Positions 33,058-43,003 of a stretch of 64,000 nt of DNA are shown here, piece by piece. Every line of letters begins with the position of its first letter. Within the stretch, counting starts at the first letter, position 1. This stretch comes from Odoribacter sp. (GTDB lineage Bacteria > Bacteroidota > Bacteroidia > Bacteroidales > Marinifilaceae): NCBI GenBank assembly GCA_020024465.1, contig JAHHTT010000002.1:1-64000 (forward strand). Direction: 5' to 3'. The notes under the pieces are model-generated. The model did not search any database and was not told the origin of the DNA. It worked only from the letters and a program-made list of their open reading frames with translations. The translations under genes and the position numbers were made by a program.

Positions 33058-35871
33058 ATGGAAACATTCCTTCAACTTCTGGCAAATGACATTATCAATA
33101 AATACGGTGAACAATTCAGTCATCTGACCATCATTTTCCCGAACAAACGTGCTGGTCTGTTCTTAGCCGAAGAACTGTCCAAATTAATCAGACATCCGGT
33201 ATGGATGCCTGAAATTCTGACTCTTTCTGAATATATTGAAAAACACACCGGATTACGCAAGGCAGACAATCTGACCCTCATCATCAAGCTGTACAAAGCT
33301 TATATAAAAGTATCTGCAAGTCATGAGAATTTTGAAGAATTCTATTTCTGGGGAACAATGTTATTAGGAGATTTTGATGATGTGGACAAATACTTGGCAG
33401 ATGCCAAAGATCTTTTTTCCAATTTAGTTGCCTTAAAAGAGATAGAAACAAATTTCCCCTATTTGACAGAAGAAGAAATTGCAGCCATACAGAAATTCTG
33501 GTCTAGTTTCAATCCCGATAGATTCAGTCACGAACAGGAAGAATTCTTAAAAGTATGGAACAAACTATATGCGACCTACACTGCTTTCCGGACAGCTTTA
33601 AAACAAGACGGGATCTGTTATGAAGGAATGAATGAACGGTATTTCTGTGAACACATTGATGAATACCGACATCCGGAACATTTATTGTTTGCCGGATTCA
33701 ATGCACTGAACATTTGCGAAAAACAAATTTTCTCCTACTATCAGAATCTAGGTAAAGCCTCCTTCTATTGGGATTACGACATCTACTACACAGCCAATGA
33801 ACATCAAGAGGCAGGATTATATATCCGGGAAAATCTAAAACTTTTCCCCAACGAACTGGATATGGGACATTTCAACAATTTTCTGCATAACAGCAAAAAA
33901 ATAGAGTATATTTCCGTACCATCCGTTATCGGACAAGCCAAATTGCTAGAACAACTAACCATGCATCTAGTTAATGACAATCCACGTGATACAGCAATTG
34001 TCCTTTGTGACGAACAGATGCTGATCCCAGCCTTGCATTCGATACCGGAATACATTAAAAAAATCAACATTACCATGGGTTATCCTGCCCGCAAAACATC
34101 TGTTGCAGCCTTGATATCTTTATTATGCGATTTAAAAAACTACTCCAAACAAGAAGGCAACAAAATCTTCTATTACTATAAACCCGTTGTCGCTCTACTA
34201 AATCACAAACTGATAAAAGAACTGTGCTCCGAAGATATCAGCAAAATCACTGACTTTATCAATCAAAACAACATAATCTATATACAAGAGAAGTACCTCC
34301 TTTTCCATCCTTTGACAAAAGCCATCTTCTCGCCAGAGCAGGAAAACATACCATCCTATTTGCTGCGTATTTTAAATCTTCTCATGCTCCCGACCTTAGA
34401 TATGGAAACTGATCCTATTGAAAAGGAATTTATTTTCACCATTTACACCCAGATACAGAATCTGCAGAACACTTTCAAGGAAGAAAAAATCGAACCGGAA
34501 GAAAAACTATACATCCAACTTATAACCAAAGTCATCAACAACATAACCATCCCATTCTCCGGAGAACCCTTGGAAGGACTCCAATTAATGGGATTAATGG
34601 AAACCCGTATGCTCGACTTCAAACACCTGATTATACTATCAGCCAACGAAGGCGTGTTACCTAAAAATACTCTGCCCTCCTCATTTATTCCTTATAATCT
34701 GCGCATAGGCTTCCGTTTGCCGACACCCCAACATCAAGAAGCCCTGTTCGCATACTACTTCTACCGCTTATTACAACGTTCAAAAGATATCAAACTGCTC
34801 TATACCGTTGGCATGAAAAGTCTCAATATCGGAGAAATGAGCCGTTTCCTTTATCAGATGCGATACGAATCCGGCCTACCCATTAAAGAAAGCAGTTTTC
34901 AAAATCATATATCAACCCAAACGCCTCAAGAAATCATTATACCCAAGACAAAAGAAATTATGAATATATTGGAGCAATATAAAATATCTGACCAAAAAAC
35001 TCTTTCTCCATCAGCAATAAACACCTACCTGGATTGTCCATTACGATTTTATTTCAAATATATAGCCAATATTAAAGAAAAAGATCAAATAGCAGAAGAA
35101 CTGGACCAAAAACTCCTTGGAACAATCTTCCACGATTGTTCACAATCAATCTATAACACGATTCCGGAAGGAAAAATTACCCAAGAGGCAATTGATACCC
35201 TTCTAAAAAAACAAAAACTGATTGAAACCCACATTCTCAATGCCTATCAGAAAATATACACAACACAAATATCCCAACTATTAGACAGCGGAAGCAACGA
35301 ATTACTATTGAATGTTGTAAAAAAATATATCCAGGCAATGTTACATTATGACAAAAGCATTACACCCTTCAATATACTTGCCCTCGAACAGCGTTTTTAC
35401 GTACCTGTTTCCACTAAAATAGACGACCATATACAAACCATTTTCATTGGCGGGTACATTGACCGCGTAGACAAGACAGAACAAGGCATCCGTGTAATTG
35501 ATTATAAAACCGGTGCAGACACCACCAATTTTAAAAGTATAGCGTCAATTTTTGATTCAGAAAACCCAATCCGTAACAAAGCAGCTCTACAGACAATGCT
35601 CTATTGTATGATGTACAACCATTCACAGCCGAGTAATTCACCTCTTATTCCGGGAATTTACAATATCAAACAACTCTTCGGTAAAAATTACGATTACCAT
35701 TTAATTTGTGACACAGATATCATCAATAATTTCAGTCACTTTGAAAAAGAATATAAAGAAGAATTAAACTCTTTGCTAAACAATATATTTTCAGCCAAAT
35801 ATCCGTTCACACAAACAAATAATAAAAAAAAATGTACCAATTGCAATTATGCCGGCATCTGCCGGAAATAA
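33058..35871 (+). CDS. AddB-like PD-(D/E)XK nuclease/helicase-like protein
   Basis: A 937-aa protein of the RecB/AddB family involved in double-strand-break processing. The N-terminus (IIFPNKRAGLFLAEEL) corresponds to the degenerate helicase domain of AddB. The C-terminal nuclease has Asp802 in GGYIDRVD and Asp815-x-Lys817 in VIDYKTG. Cysteines in YLDCPLRFYFKY and CTNCNYAGIC probably ligate the 4Fe-4S staple known in AddB nucleases. I see no intact Walker A, so ATPase activity would come from a partner UvrD-like subunit elsewhere. Its stop codon directly abuts that of trmD on the other strand. Confidence 0.87.
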   Translation: METFLQLLANDIINKYGEQFSHLTIIFPNKRAGLFLAEELSKLIRHPVWMPEILTLSEYIEKHTGLRKADNLTLIIKLYKAYIKVSASHENFEEFYFWGTMLLGDFDDVDKYLADAKDLFSNLVALKEIETNFPYLTEEEIAAIQKFWSSFNPDRFSHEQEEFLKVWNKLYATYTAFRTALKQDGICYEGMNERYFCEHIDEYRHPEHLLFAGFNALNICEKQIFSYYQNLGKASFYWDYDIYYTANEHQEAGLYIRENLKLFPNELDMGHFNNFLHNSKKIEYISVPSVIGQAKLLEQLTMHLVNDNPRDTAIVLCDEQMLIPALHSIPEYIKKINITMGYPARKTSVAALISLLCDLKNYSKQEGNKIFYYYKPVVALLNHKLIKELCSEDISKITDFINQNNIIYIQEKYLLFHPLTKAIFSPEQENIPSYLLRILNLLMLPTLDMETDPIEKEFIFTIYTQIQNLQNTFKEEKIEPEEKLYIQLITKVINNITIPFSGEPLEGLQLMGLMETRMLDFKHLIILSANEGVLPKNTLPSSFIPYNLRIGFRLPTPQHQEALFAYYFYRLLQRSKDIKLLYTVGMKSLNIGEMSRFLYQMRYESGLPIKESSFQNHISTQTPQEIIIPKTKEIMNILEQYKISDQKTLSPSAINTYLDCPLRFYFKYIANIKEKDQIAEELDQKLLGTIFHDCSQSIYNTIPEGKITQEAIDTLLKKQKLIETHILNAYQKIYTTQISQLLDSGSNELLLNVVKKYIQAMLHYDKSITPFNILALEQRFYVPVSTKIDDHIQTIFIGGYIDRVDKTEQGIRVIDYKTGADTTNFKSIASIFDSENPIRNKAALQTMLYCMMYNHSQPSNSPLIPGIYNIKQLFGKNYDYHLICDTDIINNFSHFEKEYKEELNSLLNNIFSAKYPFTQTNNKKKCTNCNYAGICRK

Positions 35872-36549
35872 TTACTCATTCAACAGATCAGGACGTAAAG
35901 CCTTGGTCCGTTCATAGGCGATTTTCTCCTGCCATTCATGAATCTTAGCATGATTGCCAGACAATAGGATATCCGGTACTTTCCAGCCATTAAATTCAGA
36001 TGGTCGGGTATATACCGGCGAAGCCAATAAATTATCCTGAAATGAATCGCTTAAAGCCGAGCTCTCATCATTCATTGCACCGGGAATCAAACGCACAATG
36101 GCATCCGTCATGATACAGGCTGGCAATTCCCCGCCTGTCAGCACATAATCACCAACAGAAATCTCACGCGTCACGAGATAATCCCTGACACGTTGGTCTA
36201 TTCCTTTGTAATGTCCGCAAAGAATCATAATATTCTCCTTCAACGACAATTCATTTGCCATTTTCTGGTTAAAGGTCGGAGCATCCGGTGCCGTATAAAT
36301 AATCTCATCATAATGTCTTTGAGAAGCAAGCTCATTGATACAGTCAAACACCGGTTGAATCATCATCACCAACCCTGCTTCTCCTCCAAAAGGATAATCA
36401 TCCACTTTCCGAAATTTATCCTTCGACCAATCACGTATATTATGGATATGGATTTCAACAATTCCCTTATTTTGGGCTCGCTTAATAATAGAATGGTTCA
36501 ACGGACTTACCAATAGTTCCGGAACAACGCTTAATATATCTATTCTCAT
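35872..36549 (-). CDS. trmD: tRNA (guanine-37-N1)-methyltransferase TrmD
   Basis: A SPOUT-class enzyme that methylates G37 next to the anticodon, preventing +1 frameshifts. It contains [13 protein letters not shown] (about 51-63), the trefoil-knot segment [12 protein letters not shown] and the SAM-binding [14 protein letters not shown]. The 225-aa length is standard. It is transcribed alone, not in the rpsP-rimM-trmD-rplS operon of many bacteria. A minus-strand TATCTTTG box lies 30 bp upstream. Confidence 0.97.
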   Translation of the reverse strand: MRIDILSVVPELLVSPLNHSIIKRAQNKGIVEIHIHNIRDWSKDKFRKVDDYPFGGEAGLVMMIQPVFDCINELASQRHYDEIIYTAPDAPTFNQKMANELSLKENIMILCGHYKGIDQRVRDYLVTREISVGDYVLTGGELPACIMTDAIVRLIPGAMNDESSALSDSFQDNLLASPVYTRPSEFNGWKVPDILLSGNHAKIHEWQEKIAYERTKALRPDLLNE

Positions 36550-36578
36550 AACCTAATGACCATCTTTTATTCACGCAA

Positions 36579-36586
36579 CAAAGATA
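36579..36586 (-). promoter_or_regulatory. -7 box of trmD
   Basis: CAAAGATA on the plus strand gives TATCTTTG on the minus strand, 30 bp before the trmD ATG and immediately after the DPP-IV terminator. Confidence 0.45.
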
Positions 36587-36587
36587 C

Positions 36588-36624
36588 AAAAAAGCGAGTG
36601 GCTATTTGCTAACCACTCGCTCCT
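36588..36624 (-). terminator. Terminator of the DPP-IV gene
   Basis: An 8-bp GC-rich stem (GCGAGTGG 36594-36601 with CCACTCGC 36613-36620), an 11-nt loop and six Ts on the minus strand, about 20 bp after the stop. Confidence 0.85.
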
Positions 36625-36643
36625 TTTTATTTTATTTCCATCC

Positions 36644-38767
36644 TTATTTCAAATAATCTTCGAAATAATCTGTCACTTTCTGCATCAAATGAATACGGTC
36701 CTTACCCATAACATTATGCTCTGCACAGGGATACGGGAAATAATCCACCTGCACATTATTCTTGATACATTCTCGAATAAAACTCAGGCTATGCTCCCAA
36801 ACCACCACATTATCAACAGCACCCTGACAAATCAACAACTTACCTTTTAAATCTTTTGCTTTTTTAAGCAAGCTCACCTTTTCATAACCGGCAGCATTCG
36901 TATGCGGAGAATCCATATAACGCTCGCCATACATAGCTTCATACCATTTCCAGTCAATCACCGGACCTCCAGCGACAGCCACTTTAAATACATCCGGATA
37001 ATTGGTAATCAAAGAGATTGTCATAAAACCTCCATAACTCCATCCATGAACACCGATACGCTCAGCATCAACATAAGACAACGATTTTAAAAACTTTATT
37101 CCTTCCATCTGATCGGCCATTTCAGCTTGACCGCACAATCCATGAATAGCTTTTTCAAACGCAGCTCCCCGATTGGAAGTTCCGCGGTTATCCATCACAA
37201 ACACAACATAACCGTTCTGAGCCATGTACATTTCCCAGCGACGCAACTCTGCCAACCAGGTATTTCTCACCATCTGTGAATGAGGACCACCATATACATA
37301 AACAATTGTCGGATATTTTTTGGAAGCATCAAAATTCATCGGTTTAATCAAGCGGTAATAATTGTCAAAATTACCATCTGCTGTTTTAACAGTGCCCATC
37401 GTAATTTCACCGAAATTATAATCTTTCACCGGATTCTCAGCTTTTAACAACTCTTTCACTATCTTACCGTCATTCTGAACCAGATTAATCACTCTCGGTA
37501 CACGCAAACTGCTATAATTGTCAATAAAATATTTCTTGTCATGACTCATCTTGATATTATGCCATCCTTCAGAGTGAGTCAGTCGAGTCTTTTTACCAGA
37601 CTTCACATCTACCCGAAAAAGATGATTATCAACCGGACTAACCTCTGCCGAAGTGTAATAGACATACTTACCATCCTGCCCTATCAATTCAACGTCAGCA
37701 TCCACATTTGTCAAACGTCTCAAAACTTTACCGGAAGCCGTTTCTACCAAATACAGATTAAAATAACCATCCCGATTATTTGTACGGTAAACAAACTTAG
37801 AAGCATCATCCTTCAAGAATACAATAGGATTCAGTGGTTCAACATATGTCTCTTCATTTTCTTCAGTCAAAAGAGTCTTTATAAACTGTCCGGTCTTGGC
37901 ACAATACTGATTCAGATGCATATGTTTCTGGGCACGGTCAAGCACCTGAATATAGATAAAATCAGACTTGGGTCCCCAGGTAATATTGGTCAGGTATTGT
38001 TCGCGCCCGAAATCAGTCACATCCATAAATACTGTTTTTCCTGCTGCGATATCATAAACCCCCAGACTGACCTGCTCTGATTTCATGCCAGCCATCGGAT
38101 ATTTTATTTCCCGCAAAGAACCGGTACGACTATTAATATCAAGCAACGGGAACGTTCCTACCAAACTTTCGTCTTTACGGTAGAAAGCCAGATATTTTCC
38201 ATCTGGCGACCAGAAGATACCACCCTCAATTCCGAATTCGTTACGGCTCACTATTTGGCCGTTAACAATATTCCGATCTTTATCAGCAGTTACAGCATAC
38301 TCATTATTGTTGGCATCCAGATAATACAGATTGTTATCTTTAGTATAAGCTATCAATTCCTTGCCATTCGGAGTGATATTCTGAGCGCCTTCGGTCAATT
38401 GATATACATGGCTCACCTCCTTTTTTACAACATCAACTGCAAAAATCTTTCCTTGGCGGGCAATCATAATACGATTTGCATCTTTCCAGGAAAATTGCGG
38501 CATACCTTTTAAATCTGTATTCAAAATACGATTCAAATCTTCCAGAGACAACAACACTTCTTTCCTGCCATCAGCCGCATTTTCTCCAATTAAATTTGTT
38601 CCCTCAATATAAGTCAGTACATTCTGATCGGATCTCCATTGTACAAACATGTTTTTCGGGTAAAGGTTATAGCCTAAAATGGCTTCTTCCATCGTCAACA
38701 CCTTGTTTTGTGACATAGAGTTAAACATCATTGTAACTCCAATAAACATTAGTAATAAATATTTCAT
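36644..38767 (-). CDS. Dipeptidyl-peptidase IV (S9B)
   Basis: A secreted serine exopeptidase that removes X-Pro or X-Ala dipeptides from N-termini. The signal peptide cleaves near NSMSQ. The N-terminal propeller contains the DPP-IV hallmarks SRNEFGIEGGIFWSPDGK and AFYRKDE, the glutamate-containing region that binds the substrate amino terminus. The triad is Ser577 in GWSYGGF, Asp652 in GAVDNVV and His684 in CAEHNV. At 707 aa it matches Bacteroidetes DPP-IV. It is the best-defined of three S9 peptidases in the window. Confidence 0.93.
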   Translation of the reverse strand: MKYLLLMFIGVTMMFNSMSQNKVLTMEEAILGYNLYPKNMFVQWRSDQNVLTYIEGTNLIGENAADGRKEVLLSLEDLNRILNTDLKGMPQFSWKDANRIMIARQGKIFAVDVVKKEVSHVYQLTEGAQNITPNGKELIAYTKDNNLYYLDANNNEYAVTADKDRNIVNGQIVSRNEFGIEGGIFWSPDGKYLAFYRKDESLVGTFPLLDINSRTGSLREIKYPMAGMKSEQVSLGVYDIAAGKTVFMDVTDFGREQYLTNITWGPKSDFIYIQVLDRAQKHMHLNQYCAKTGQFIKTLLTEENEETYVEPLNPIVFLKDDASKFVYRTNNRDGYFNLYLVETASGKVLRRLTNVDADVELIGQDGKYVYYTSAEVSPVDNHLFRVDVKSGKKTRLTHSEGWHNIKMSHDKKYFIDNYSSLRVPRVINLVQNDGKIVKELLKAENPVKDYNFGEITMGTVKTADGNFDNYYRLIKPMNFDASKKYPTIVYVYGGPHSQMVRNTWLAELRRWEMYMAQNGYVVFVMDNRGTSNRGAAFEKAIHGLCGQAEMADQMEGIKFLKSLSYVDAERIGVHGWSYGGFMTISLITNYPDVFKVAVAGGPVIDWKWYEAMYGERYMDSPHTNAAGYEKVSLLKKAKDLKGKLLICQGAVDNVVVWEHSLSFIRECIKNNVQVDYFPYPCAEHNVMGKDRIHLMQKVTDYFEDYLK

Positions 38768-38790
38768 AGATTAACAATTAAATTTTGGCA

Positions 38791-38798
38791 CAAACGTA
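38791..38798 (-). promoter_or_regulatory. -7 box of the DPP-IV gene
   Basis: CAAACGTA on the plus strand is TACGTTTG on the minus strand, 23 bp before the start codon. No clear -33 element. Confidence 0.4.
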
Positions 38799-38889
38799 TG
38801 CAAAAATCCTAACACTAGGAAATGTACTTATAAAAATAAGCCTTGGAGTCATTGTAACCCCCATCCGGCAATTCAAAATGAAGGACGAT

Positions 38890-39282
38890 TCAATAGCTTT
38901 TCTTGCTATCTTCCATAATTTTATACAATCCTTCCACAAACACTCCCTGTTCAACATGTATTTTTCTAGTCAGTATATTACCACGTATATGGGCCGGCTT
39001 ACTCAAAACCAGACTATCGTAAGCCACAATATCTCCCTTTATTTCGCCAGAAATCAAAGCAGATTCACATTTGATATTTCCTTCTACTTTAGCTTTTTCT
39101 GTCACGACAATACGTTTTGAAGTAACGATATCCCCTTTAAACTCACATTCTATACGTACAGACCGTTCTGTTTTCATATTTCCGACAAAAGCAGTTCTGG
39201 TCGGCAGACACACGAAAACATTATTTTCCCGGTCATTTGAAGTATCTTCTGAATTCTTTTTTTTCAAAAACAACATTATCAC
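38890..39282 (-). CDS. Bactofilin (polymer-forming cytoskeletal protein)
   Basis: A 130-aa protein made mostly of the DUF583 beta-helix, with short repeats such as ECEFKGDIVTSK, KVEGNIKCESALISGEIKG and HIRGNILTRK. Bactofilins polymerise without nucleotide and organise cell-wall synthesis, shape or chromosome segregation machinery. The N-terminal ~30 residues are a polar, lysine-rich tail that may contact the membrane. It lies between the DPP-IV and nitrilase genes on the same strand but with a 122-bp gap downstream, so co-transcription is uncertain. Confidence 0.9.
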   Translation of the reverse strand: MIMLFLKKKNSEDTSNDRENNVFVCLPTRTAFVGNMKTERSVRIECEFKGDIVTSKRIVVTEKAKVEGNIKCESALISGEIKGDIVAYDSLVLSKPAHIRGNILTRKIHVEQGVFVEGLYKIMEDSKKSY

Positions 39283-39359
39283 GAAGCATTATAAACAGAC
39301 ATACAAACACAATTTTAATCTCTCAATACAAAAGTAGTATATTTTTTCGGATTTCAAAT

Positions 39360-40157
39360 CTAAAACTTTGTTATAACGAAGAAATCCCTATCCTCCAGCA
39401 CGGCAAACTTGCGTCGGAAGTCATGCAAATTTTGTAAATCACACTCGCCGATAAGAATCTCATCACTGTATTCCGCCGCCACACACAATTGTTTTCCCCG
39501 AGCATCCCATATTGCAGAATCTCCGGCATAGTGCAATCCGCAACCATCTTCGCCTGCGCAATTTACCGCAGCAACATAACATTGATTCTCTATGGCACGG
39601 GCTTTCAACAAAGCATTCCATACATCCCTTCGCGAATCGGGCCAGTTAGCAACAAAAACAGCCAGATCATAATCATCCGTATTACGACACCAGACAGGAA
39701 ACCGCAGATCGTAACAAATGAAAACGGCAATCTTTACGCCTCGAAATTCAAACACCAACCGATTGGAGCCTGATGCATAATGTTCGTTTTCACCTCCCAT
39801 ACGAAAGCAATGTCGCTTATCATAATGGAGCAGACGTCCATCAGGAAAAGCCACCACCATCCGATTATAATACCTGTCCTCTTTCCGGCAGACAACCGAT
39901 CCAGCCACTACGGCATTCTGTTTTTCCGCCCACTTCATCATCCGCTGTTGCGTTTCTTCATAATAAGAGGCCATCTCATTTTTTTCGGCCATGGCCTGCT
40001 CCGGCGATTTCTTCACCATCATACAGCCCGAAGTAAACATCTCAGGAAGCAAAATCAGATCACACCCCAAAGAAGCAGACAGCTTCCGGTCAAAACATCT
40101 CAGGTTCTGTTCCACCTGCCCCCAAACAATAAAAGATTGTAGCAAGGCTATTTTCAT
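39360..40157 (-). CDS. Nitrilase-family omega-amidase
   Basis: A carbon-nitrogen hydrolase that, in the closest families (YafV/NIT2), hydrolyses alpha-keto acid amides such as 2-oxoglutaramate formed by glutamine transamination. The catalytic triad is Glu39 (LLPEMF), Lys114 (YDKRHCF) and Cys148 (FICYDLRFP). The ATG at 40157 is preferred because the preceding nine in-frame codons lack similarity. At 265 aa it has normal length. Cytoplasmic, no signal peptide. Confidence 0.9.
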   Translation of the reverse strand: MKIALLQSFIVWGQVEQNLRCFDRKLSASLGCDLILLPEMFTSGCMMVKKSPEQAMAEKNEMASYYEETQQRMMKWAEKQNAVVAGSVVCRKEDRYYNRMVVAFPDGRLLHYDKRHCFRMGGENEHYASGSNRLVFEFRGVKIAVFICYDLRFPVWCRNTDDYDLAVFVANWPDSRRDVWNALLKARAIENQCYVAAVNCAGEDGCGLHYAGDSAIWDARGKQLCVAAEYSDEILIGECDLQNLHDFRRKFAVLEDRDFFVITKF

Positions 40158-40200
40158 GATTCCAATTGTTTCATCATGCAGCAAAGTTATATATTTTTAT

Positions 40201-40208
40201 TACTTTTG
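40201..40208 (+). promoter_or_regulatory. -7 box of the udk-PAP2 operon
   Basis: TACTTTTG matches TAnnTTTG 25 bp before the udk ATG. Confidence 0.45.
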
Positions 40209-40233
40209 CAGGCATACAAATCAAAAGTAAAGT

Positions 40234-40860
40234 ATGAATACGACAATAATCGGTGTCGCTGGCGGTACCGCTTCCGGCAAATCAACTTTGGTAAAGAAAC
40301 TGCAGGAAGCTTTCAAGGGGGAAAGCGTCATTACCATTTGCCACGACTACTATTATAAGGCCCACGATGAGCTCAGCTATGAAGAACGCTCCCGACTAAA
40401 TTACGACCACCCATCGGCATTCGATACAGAAATGATGATTGAAGACATCAAAAAACTCAAGGAAGGTATTGCTATCGACTGTCCTGTCTATTCATTTGTC
40501 AACCACAACCGTACAAACAAGACCCTGCATATCCACCCTGCACAGGTAATTATCATTGACGGAATCCTGATTTTAGAGAATCAGGAACTTCGGAATCTGA
40601 TGGACGTTAAGGTCTATGTCGACACTGATGCTGACGTCCGTCTCGGACGACGCCTTATGCGCGACGTTCAAGAACGCGGTCGAAGTATTGAATCTGTATT
40701 GTCTCAATATTTTTGTACCGTAAAACCCATGCACGATGAATTCGTAGAACCATCCAAACGGTATGCAGACCTGATTGTACCGGAAGGAGGCTTCAACTCG
40801 GTGGCCCTGCGTATACTGATACAGAATATCAACTCTATGATTGAAAAAGAAAATGCTTGA
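40234..40860 (+). CDS. udk: Uridine kinase
   Basis: Phosphorylates uridine and cytidine with ATP or GTP in pyrimidine salvage. The Walker A loop GGTASGKST is at residues 10-18; DYYYKAHDEL, NYDHPSAFD and the RRLMRDVQERGR lid segment are typical. The 208-aa length is normal. Its stop overlaps the start of the PAP2 phosphatase gene by 8 bp, so the two are co-translated. Confidence 0.96.
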   Translation: MNTTIIGVAGGTASGKSTLVKKLQEAFKGESVITICHDYYYKAHDELSYEERSRLNYDHPSAFDTEMMIEDIKKLKEGIAIDCPVYSFVNHNRTNKTLHIHPAQVIIIDGILILENQELRNLMDVKVYVDTDADVRLGRRLMRDVQERGRSIESVLSQYFCTVKPMHDEFVEPSKRYADLIVPEGGFNSVALRILIQNINSMIEKENA

Positions 40861-41554
40861 AACCCTACAACAACTCGACCAGCAATTATTGCTCACACTC
40901 AACGGTATGCATGCCCCTTTCTGGGACAATTTCATGTGGATTGTTTCCGCCAAGCTGACGTGGGTGCCCATGTATGCCACCCTATTATACATTCTATGCC
41001 GCAATTTCAATTGGCGGATAAGCGTATTGACAGTTGTCGCCATCGCTCTGACAATCACCTATGCAGATCAAATCTGTGCATCCGTCATCCGCCCATTGGT
41101 AGAGCGTATGCGCCCATCCAACCCCAATAATCCGATATCGGAATTCGTACATATCCTGCACGGGAAACGAGGCGGACGCTACGGTTTTCCCTCTTGTCAT
41201 GCAGCCAATTCATTTGCATTGGCATTCATCGTCATGTTTCTGTTCAAACAGAAATCCATTTCGTTCTTTTTGCTCGGTTGGGCTATGTTAAACTCATATT
41301 CGCGTATCTATTTGGGAGTACACTATCCAGGCGACCTGCTGGCAGGAATAGTTGTCGGCTTAAGCGGTGCTGTCATTATTTACCAGTTCTACCGTTATGT
41401 TGTAAAATGTCCCCAAGCTGAAAAACGGTTAAGAATGGGAGATTCAGACCGACAACTTCTCAATCATCCTCAGGACATCCGGCATACACGTACCACAATA
41501 TATATGGGAACTCTCACACTGCTGGCAATTGCTGTCTATTCGGCAATTGCCTGA
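40853..41554 (+). CDS. PAP2-family membrane phosphatase
   Basis: A 233-aa integral membrane acid phosphatase. The three PAP2 motifs are present: RPLVERMRPSNP, PSCHAANSFA and SRIYLGVHYPGD, with the nucleophilic histidine in the last and the acid histidine in the second. About five to six hydrophobic helices are seen. Relatives dephosphorylate undecaprenyl pyrophosphate, phosphatidylglycerophosphate or lipid A; the substrate here is not determined. The ATG at 40853 lies inside the end of udk, an 8-bp overlap. Confidence 0.88.
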   Translation: MLETLQQLDQQLLLTLNGMHAPFWDNFMWIVSAKLTWVPMYATLLYILCRNFNWRISVLTVVAIALTITYADQICASVIRPLVERMRPSNPNNPISEFVHILHGKRGGRYGFPSCHAANSFALAFIVMFLFKQKSISFFLLGWAMLNSYSRIYLGVHYPGDLLAGIVVGLSGAVIIYQFYRYVVKCPQAEKRLRMGDSDRQLLNHPQDIRHTRTTIYMGTLTLLAIAVYSAIA

Positions 41555-41615
41555 TATTGCTGAAACAGATACACTGCTTCTCTGTCCATTACGCAATCGT
41601 TGGGAAATACATTCG

Positions 41616-41707
41616 TATCTTTGCCTGTGGATTAAGGTTATTATTTACGATATATTCATCATATGTCTTTATACAAAAGCGCAATCCGTAATGCCACAGG
41701 TAAATGA
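41616..41707 (+). pseudogene. Possible small-gene remnant with its own -7 box
   Basis: TATCTTTG at 41616-41623 is followed at 41663 by an ATG reading MSLYKSAIRNATGK before a stop. The opening resembles the first residues of HU-like DNA-binding proteins of Bacteroidetes, as if a longer gene had been truncated next to the hipBA module. The rest of the gene is absent. Weak evidence. Confidence 0.2.
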
Positions 41708-41737
41708 AAATGTAGAACTCAAATGTGAATTAAGATA

Positions 41738-43000
41738 TTAAATGCCATCATATCGTTTATCCAGCACTCCTGAAAACATATCCATTTCCCTTTTGGAAAT
41801 GCCTTGGCGAATCGCAAGCTCTCGCCACTCTTTTACGGCTTCAACAGTCTCTGTAACAATCTTCTCTGCTGTTTTCTTATTAAGCATATAATCCTCGCAA
41901 GCATCAAGCAAGATACTTAAATCAGCTTTGTTGGAAGTTGATGAGATGAGCAGACTTTGATATTCATTCAAAGTAGGATTCGTATCATATGCCGGAGACA
42001 ATGTCCACCCTTTTGCGGTCAAAAGAAAACCATGATTGCGGAAATGATCATCAGCATTACCAATGCAGATATTGAATGCCACACGACGGTAAAGTTCCTG
42101 CAGGTTTCGCTCTACATCGGTACAGTTCTGAATAATGAAGTCAACAATATCCAGATATCCATACCCGGTAGTTGCATTATCTCCATCACTCAATCCCAAT
42201 AAAGTCATTGCTGATGCAAAATGAATGCGTTTTCCTTCTTGGGTTCTATCGAAGCGTTGTGACAGCAATGTATGATATTTCTCTCCAGTTGCCAACACTT
42301 TTGTTTTTGCAGCGTTTATTCCTGCTTTTGTGGCAAGCAAATGACTGAAATGCTCCCAAAGTCCTACATCATAGTCATCCTTTCGAGACGGGAACTTTGC
42401 CACGTAAAGGTTTTTATCTGTATCAATCACATTAGCTTTAGGTCTTGCACCTCCCAACGATGTTCCCGGTTGCACAAGTTGTGCAATCCATTTCCTATCA
42501 GGAAGCATATTGTTTTCTTCACATTTCTCTATCTCGGCACTGGCTGCAATCAGTTCCCGAATGTCCGTCAAAGGTGGAATTTTCAACGATTCACTCACAT
42601 TGATAAATTCGCCATCGAGGTCTTCCTTAAAACGGAATCCACCCATTCGGGAGAAATCATCGATACCTGTCAAGAAATCGAAGGATGACAATCTCCGTAC
42701 TGGTCGTTTTTCTTCCACTGCTGCAATTTGCTCACGGCGCAACAACAAAGTACGTCCCCAACGATCCGGCAAGGCATCAGAAAAACATCCGAATATATCT
42801 TTGTCTGGTTGCGTGTATTGTTGTCCCGGGTAATTATTCAAGTCGTCACTCAAAAACATATCGCCGTGCTGTCCTAACCATTCATTATTGAATATGAAGC
42901 TATAACTGTCCGCACCACGAAGAGACTCATAGCCCAATTCGCCTATGAGTTCCACTTCTTTGAGCCAGTCAAAATCAGCATATACATATAGCTTTCTCAT
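41738..43000 (-). CDS. hipA: HipA-family serine/threonine kinase (toxin-like)
   Basis: A 420-aa HipA-type protein. Known HipA toxins phosphorylate glutamyl-tRNA synthetase and induce dormancy; other clades target other synthetases or act differently. Landmarks are the N-terminal subdomain (about 1-110, YSFIFNNEWL), the P-loop-like GTSLGGARPKAN, and the catalytic-loop block GNADDHFRNHGF followed by SPAYD(T)NPT. N and D of the loop are intact, so kinase activity is expected. It lies 3 bp downstream of the hipB-like antitoxin gene. Confidence 0.88.
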   Translation of the reverse strand: MRKLYVYADFDWLKEVELIGELGYESLRGADSYSFIFNNEWLGQHGDMFLSDDLNNYPGQQYTQPDKDIFGCFSDALPDRWGRTLLLRREQIAAVEEKRPVRRLSSFDFLTGIDDFSRMGGFRFKEDLDGEFINVSESLKIPPLTDIRELIAASAEIEKCEENNMLPDRKWIAQLVQPGTSLGGARPKANVIDTDKNLYVAKFPSRKDDYDVGLWEHFSHLLATKAGINAAKTKVLATGEKYHTLLSQRFDRTQEGKRIHFASAMTLLGLSDGDNATTGYGYLDIVDFIIQNCTDVERNLQELYRRVAFNICIGNADDHFRNHGFLLTAKGWTLSPAYDTNPTLNEYQSLLISSTSNKADLSILLDACEDYMLNKKTAEKIVTETVEAVKEWRELAIRQGISKREMDMFSGVLDKRYDGI

Positions 43001-43003
43001 CGC

